Source of the DNA: Thermaceae bacterium
GTDB taxonomy: Bacteria > Deinococcota > Deinococci > Deinococcales > Marinithermaceae
Assembly: GCA_026989475.1 (NCBI GenBank)
Contig: JALSJG010000265.1
Coordinates: forward strand, 1-7,829
Direction of reading: 5' to 3'
DNA length: 7,829 nucleotides
The position numbers were made by a program, and so were the translations under genes. Below the pieces are notes generated by a model that was given only the letters and a program-made list of their open reading frames with translations, ran no database searches and was not told the origin of the DNA. Below, piece by piece: positions 5,310 through 7,829 of this stretch; position 1 is the stretch's first letter, and every line of letters begins with the position of its first letter.

Positions 5310-6189
5310 GCTTTGGGTTTTCGGAATCCTGGCCGGGCTAGCGCTGGCGGCGGCCGGCCGGATCATCGTGATCGAGTACCCGAACGGCACCCGGAGCGGC
5401 AACCTGCGCTACGGCCCCTGGGTCTACACCGCGAACGAGCCCGGAGGGATCCTGGGACGGGTAGGAAACCTGGAGATCCTGGCGAAAAAGGCGGTGCTCG
5501 AAGCCCCCAAGGGCAAGAGCATGCAGGCTGCAAAGGGCGAGCGCACCGCGACCTTCGAGGGCGAGGTCGTGGTGCGCCGGGGACGGATCGAGGCCCGGGG
5601 GAAAAAGCTTGTCTACCAGGAGGCCACCGGGATCGGGAAACTCTTCGGCCCCGCGGTCATGGTCCAGCGCCCCGCCAAGGAGGGGGAGGATCCGGTCCGG
5701 GTGGAAGCCGAAGGCTTCCTCGCCTTTGACGTGGACGACGACACCTCGGAGAGCGAGGGCCGCGTGCGGCTCGAAAGCGGCCCCCAGCAAGGCTTTGCCG
5801 AGCGGGTCTACTACGAGGAAGAACGCGCCCTCGCGATTTTCAATACCCCGGGAGGGCGGGTTCGCCTGGTCCGCCACCGCAAGGAGGGCGGCGACCTCGT
5901 GATCGAAGCCGAGGAAGCCCGCATGCTTGTCCGGGAGAAAAAACTTCTGGCCAGGGGGGGCGTGGTCCTCACGGACGGGGACCTGGTGACCCGGGGGGAC
6001 GCGCTTTACTACGACGACGAGAAGGGCGAGGCGATCGTGGTCGGAAAACCGGCGGTGAGCGAGGACCGAAAGCGAGGACGGAAGCTTTCCGCGGGGACCC
6101 TCCTCCACGACGTCGAAAAGCACCGGGTGCGGCTATACGGCAAGCCCTTTTCCCTGCCCGAAGCGGAGTTCGCCGCCCAAAAACGCTGA
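5290..6189 (+). CDS. Secreted LptA/OstA-like repeat protein, first copy
   Basis: Likely periplasmic beta-jellyroll protein related to LptA and the N-terminal OstA domain of LptD, which form a hydrophobic groove for lipid transfer. The 299 residues begin with a signal peptide (basic MRVRASK, hydrophobic 8-22, LALAAAG around the probable cut site). The mature part contains repeated strand-turn-strand units: LVYQEATGIGKLFGPAV (107-123), VYYEEERALAIFN (173-185), RMLVREKKLLARGGVVL (211-227), LYYDDEKGEAIVVGKPAV (239-256) and LLHDVEKHRVRLYGKPF (271-287), spaced about 30-38 residues. TATFEGEVVVRRGRIEARGK (86-105) is the classic OstA pattern. It is longer than typical LptA (about 180), suggesting a longer beta ladder. 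The start is set by GGAGG 5 nt upstream; the first 20 bp overlap the LptC-like gene and the last base is shared with the next ATG. Substrate unknown. Confidence 0.75.
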   Translation: MRVRASKLWVFGILAGLALAAAGRIIVIEYPNGTRSGNLRYGPWVYTANEPGGILGRVGNLEILAKKAVLEAPKGKSMQAAKGERTATFEGEVVVRRGRIEARGKKLVYQEATGIGKLFGPAVMVQRPAKEGEDPVRVEAEGFLAFDVDDDTSESEGRVRLESGPQQGFAERVYYEEERALAIFNTPGGRVRLVRHRKEGGDLVIEAEEARMLVREKKLLARGGVVLTDGDLVTRGDALYYDDEKGEAIVVGKPAVSEDRKRGRKLSAGTLLHDVEKHRVRLYGKPFSLPEAEFAAQKR

Positions 6190-6932
6190 TGCGGCGTGCC
6201 GCTTTCGCGCTCTTTCTCATCCTCCTGGCACTCGCCCAGGTCTTCCACCCCACCGCCACCCTGATCCACGGCGAGACCGAGGTGGTGGTGGAGAAAACCA
6301 GCCCCGACACGGTCGGGCTCGCCTGGATCGAGGAACAGGAGGGCGGGGTGCTCTTCATCTTCTACGACCCCCCACCCCACCGGGTAAAGGTGCGCTTCGG
6401 CGAGGACGCCCGGGCCTACGCCGCGCTCGCCCTGGTGGACCAGCCCGACGAAGGGGGCGGCACCGTGGCGCTCGGGGCAGGCGAGGCCCGCTACCTGGAG
6501 GGGGAGGACCGGGTGAAGTACGCCTTGCGGGAGGAGGCGGGGGCCGTGGCCATTGAGAAAGGGCGTTTCCGGGCCGAGGGGAGACGGCTCGATTACGACA
6601 ATGACCAGGGCCTCGCCCGCATCCTCGGCCCCGTTCGCTTTCGCCGGGAGGGGAAGCGTTCGCTCTCGGGGCAAGCGGGAGCGCTCCTATACCGGGTGGA
6701 GGCGGGGGAGCTTTGGCTTTTGAACGGAGTGAAGCTCGTCCAGGAAAAACGCATTACCGAAGCCGAAAGGGCGCTGATCGACGAGGAATCGGGCCTTGCT
6801 TTCCTCGAAGGCGATCCGGTAAGGAGCGAAGCGCCCGACGAGCGGATCGCCGGCCGGCGCTTGGTCTACGAGCTAGAAAGCGGGGCGCTTTGGGTGCTCG
6901 AGGCCATTCAGGGCGCGTTCGAGGAAAGGTAA
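6189..6932 (+). CDS. Secreted LptA/OstA-like repeat protein, second copy
   Basis: A second probable periplasmic LptA/OstA-fold protein of 247 residues. A hydrophobic segment at 4-18 (AAFALFLILLALAQV) is a signal peptide or anchor. The C-terminal half carries four clear repeats: LDYDNDQGLARILGPV (134-149), LLYRVEAGELWLLNGV (166-181), LIDEESGLAFLEGDPV (196-211) and LVYELESGALWVLEAI (225-240). Their turn glycines at 141, 173, 202 and 232 give a period of about 30 residues. The N-terminal half is more divergent. The ATG overlaps the previous TGA by one base (TGATG) with no Shine-Dalgarno sequence, so translation is probably coupled to the preceding gene. It is the last gene of the operon, followed by a convergent 111-bp region. 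It may partner with the preceding protein as a head-to-tail bridge; this is inferred from adjacency and fold only. Confidence 0.7.
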   Translation: MRRAAFALFLILLALAQVFHPTATLIHGETEVVVEKTSPDTVGLAWIEEQEGGVLFIFYDPPPHRVKVRFGEDARAYAALALVDQPDEGGGTVALGAGEARYLEGEDRVKYALREEAGAVAIEKGRFRAEGRRLDYDNDQGLARILGPVRFRREGKRSLSGQAGALLYRVEAGELWLLNGVKLVQEKRITEAERALIDEESGLAFLEGDPVRSEAPDERIAGRRLVYELESGALWVLEAIQGAFEER

Positions 6933-6967
6933 GCTCGGGAAGGCCCGTCGGCTCGATACGCCTTTCC

Positions 6968-7021
6968 GGGGTACGAACAACGTGGATCGGCGCCGTACCC
7001 CCCCCACGGCGCCCGGTACGG
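6968..7021. terminator. Overlapping inverted repeats between convergent genes, candidate bidirectional terminator
   Basis: The strongest stem is GGCGCCGT (6989-6996) with ACGGCGCC (7006-7013), a perfect 8-bp pairing around a 9-nt loop of A followed by eight C. Two competing pairings share its bases: GGGGTACG (6968-6975) with CGTACCCC (6994-7001), and CCGTACC (6993-6999) with GGTACGG (7015-7021). No run of T follows on either strand, so this is not a standard intrinsic terminator. Its position between two converging 3' ends still favours a transcription-end role. The rest of the 111-bp spacer shows nothing gene-like. Confidence 0.45.
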
Positions 7022-7043
7022 TAGGCCCGTACACGGGATTCCG

Positions 7044-7829
7044 CTAGCCGGAAACCCCGGCCATGAGCAGGCCAAGCTTTTCCTCGGTGGCTTCTTCGGG
7101 CCGCAGTTCGCCCACGATCCGCCCTTCGTACATGACGAGAATGCGGTCCGAAAGACTCATCACCTCGTTGAGATCGGCGGAGACGAGGAGCACCGCCATC
7201 CCCTGGTCCCGCGCCTCCACGATGCGGCGGTGAATAAACTCGATGGCCCCGATGTCCACACCGCGGGTGGGCTGGGCGGCGATCAGGATCCGGGGACGGC
7301 GGTGAAGCTCGCGGCCGACGATGATCTTCTGCGCGTTGCCCCCGGAATAATGGCGGGCGGAGAGGTGAATGCTCCGGGGGCGCACGTCGTAGGTCTCCAC
7401 CACTTCCCGGGCGTAGCGATCGATCTCGGGATCCCGGAAAAACCCTAGCCGGTCCACGAAGGGGGGCTTGTAGTGGTCTCCCAGGACGATGTTGTCGCGG
7501 GTGGTGAAGTCGAGCACCAAACCACGGGCGTTCCGGTCCTCGGGGATGTGGGAGACCTTATGCTCCCGCACCTTGCGGGCGTCGGGAATCGCGATCACCT
7601 CGCCCTCGTAGCGAACCCGGCCGCGGTAGGGCCTAAGACCGGTGAGCGCCTCGACGAGCTCGGTCTGCCCATTCCCCTCGACCCCGGCGATGCCCACGAT
7701 CTCGCCGGCCCGGACCTCGAGGCCCACCCCGGCCACCCGGGGTTTCTTCCCCGCCTCCTCGACCCAGAGGTCCTCCACCACCAAAAGGGGCTCGCCGGGC
7801 TTCGAGGGGCGCTTTTCCACCGTGAGGAT
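7044..7829 (-). CDS. Sugar/nucleoside-type ABC transporter ATPase, C-terminal domain (5' part outside the window)
   Basis: Second nucleotide-binding domain of a fused two-domain ABC importer ATPase, of the group serving BMP-family (nucleoside/lipoprotein-binding) and ribose-type transporters. About 261 residues are in the window; the frame is open to the right edge, where VEKRPSKPGEPLLVVEDLWV matches the interdomain linker, so the GTG at 7820 is internal. The domain shows Walker A in the reduced form GVEGNGQTEL, IPEDRNARGLVLDFTTRDNI, the signature SGGNAQK and a Walker B region ILIAAQPTRGVD with Gln where the catalytic Glu usually stands. These departures are typical of the C-terminal half in this family, where ATP hydrolysis is mainly carried by the N-terminal domain. 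IAAQPTRGVDIGAIEFIH favours the BMP/nucleoside subgroup over RbsA proper. The permeases and binding protein would be off the window. The stop TAG is at 7044-7046. Confidence 0.9.
   Translation of the reverse strand: MLTVEKRPSKPGEPLLVVEDLWVEEAGKKPRVAGVGLEVRAGEIVGIAGVEGNGQTELVEALTGLRPYRGRVRYEGEVIAIPDARKVREHKVSHIPEDRNARGLVLDFTTRDNIVLGDHYKPPFVDRLGFFRDPEIDRYAREVVETYDVRPRSIHLSARHYSGGNAQKIIVGRELHRRPRILIAAQPTRGVDIGAIEFIHRRIVEARDQGMAVLLVSADLNEVMSLSDRILVMYEGRIVGELRPEEATEEKLGLLMAGVSG

Noticed and set aside
5338..6123. Minus-strand open frame antisense to the first OstA-like gene
   Set aside because: Its composition is typical of an antisense shadow, and it has no Shine-Dalgarno, leaderless -10 box or family motif.
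7818..7820. GTG as the start of the ABC ATPase gene
   Set aside because: The frame stays open to the window edge, and the residues around it match the linker between the two domains of this ATPase family, so the true start lies outside the window.
1..7829. Mobile elements, CRISPR arrays, tRNA or rRNA genes, toxin-antitoxin or phage defence genes
   Set aside because: No transposase, regular spaced repeats, cloverleaf-type sequence or defence-protein motifs were seen. The genes present are chromosomal metabolic, DNA-repair, envelope and transport genes.

Overview
The window is strongly GC-rich, with coding frames dominated by CTC/GAG/GCC-type codons and tightly packed genes. It looks like a Deinococcus-Thermus bacterium, most likely of the family Thermaceae or a near relative. 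The support is compositional (thermophile-like, Arg/Glu/Ala/Leu-rich proteins), architectural (start codons sitting 6-7 nt downstream of TANNNT -10 boxes, the leaderless-mRNA arrangement common in this phylum) and functional (a FemAB-type peptidoglycan transferase next to LptC/LptA-like envelope proteins). The genus cannot be decided from the sequence alone. The malate dehydrogenase is of the LDH-like type, not the type well known from Thermus thermophilus.

Layout: (1) 1-1190, minus: malic enzyme, its C-terminal part cut off by the window edge. (2) 1191-1270: an 80-bp divergent control region with a leaderless-type -10 box for malic enzyme, a GCCCCC/GGGGGC palindrome and a strong Shine-Dalgarno for mdh. 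(3) 1271-2221, plus: LDH-like malate dehydrogenase. (4) 2218-3087, minus: prephenate dehydratase pheA, convergent with mdh and overlapping it by 4 bp at the stop codons. (5) 3088-3109: a 22-bp divergent spacer whose TATA core appears to serve both directions. (6) 3110-6932, plus: an apparent operon of ruvA, a FemAB-family transferase, an LptC-like membrane-anchored protein and two secreted LptA/OstA-like repeat proteins, with abutting or overlapping junctions apart from one 34-bp gap that carries its own possible -10 box. (7) 6933-7043: a convergent intergenic region with overlapping inverted repeats. (8) 7044-7829, minus: the C-terminal ATP-binding domain of a sugar/nucleoside-type ABC transporter ATPase, whose N-terminal half lies beyond the window.

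How the genes work together: malic enzyme and malate dehydrogenase draw on the same substrate, malate, and are divergently arranged, so they may be co-regulated at the pyruvate/oxaloacetate branch. pheA is a single biosynthetic gene. The ruvA operon combines a Holliday-junction protein with four envelope genes. The three consecutive Lpt-like proteins are the most intriguing content, because Thermus and Deinococcus are diderm but are generally regarded as lacking classical LPS. They may form part of an LPS-independent glycolipid bridge to the outer membrane, which is inference. No tRNA, rRNA, CRISPR array, insertion sequence or phage gene was seen.
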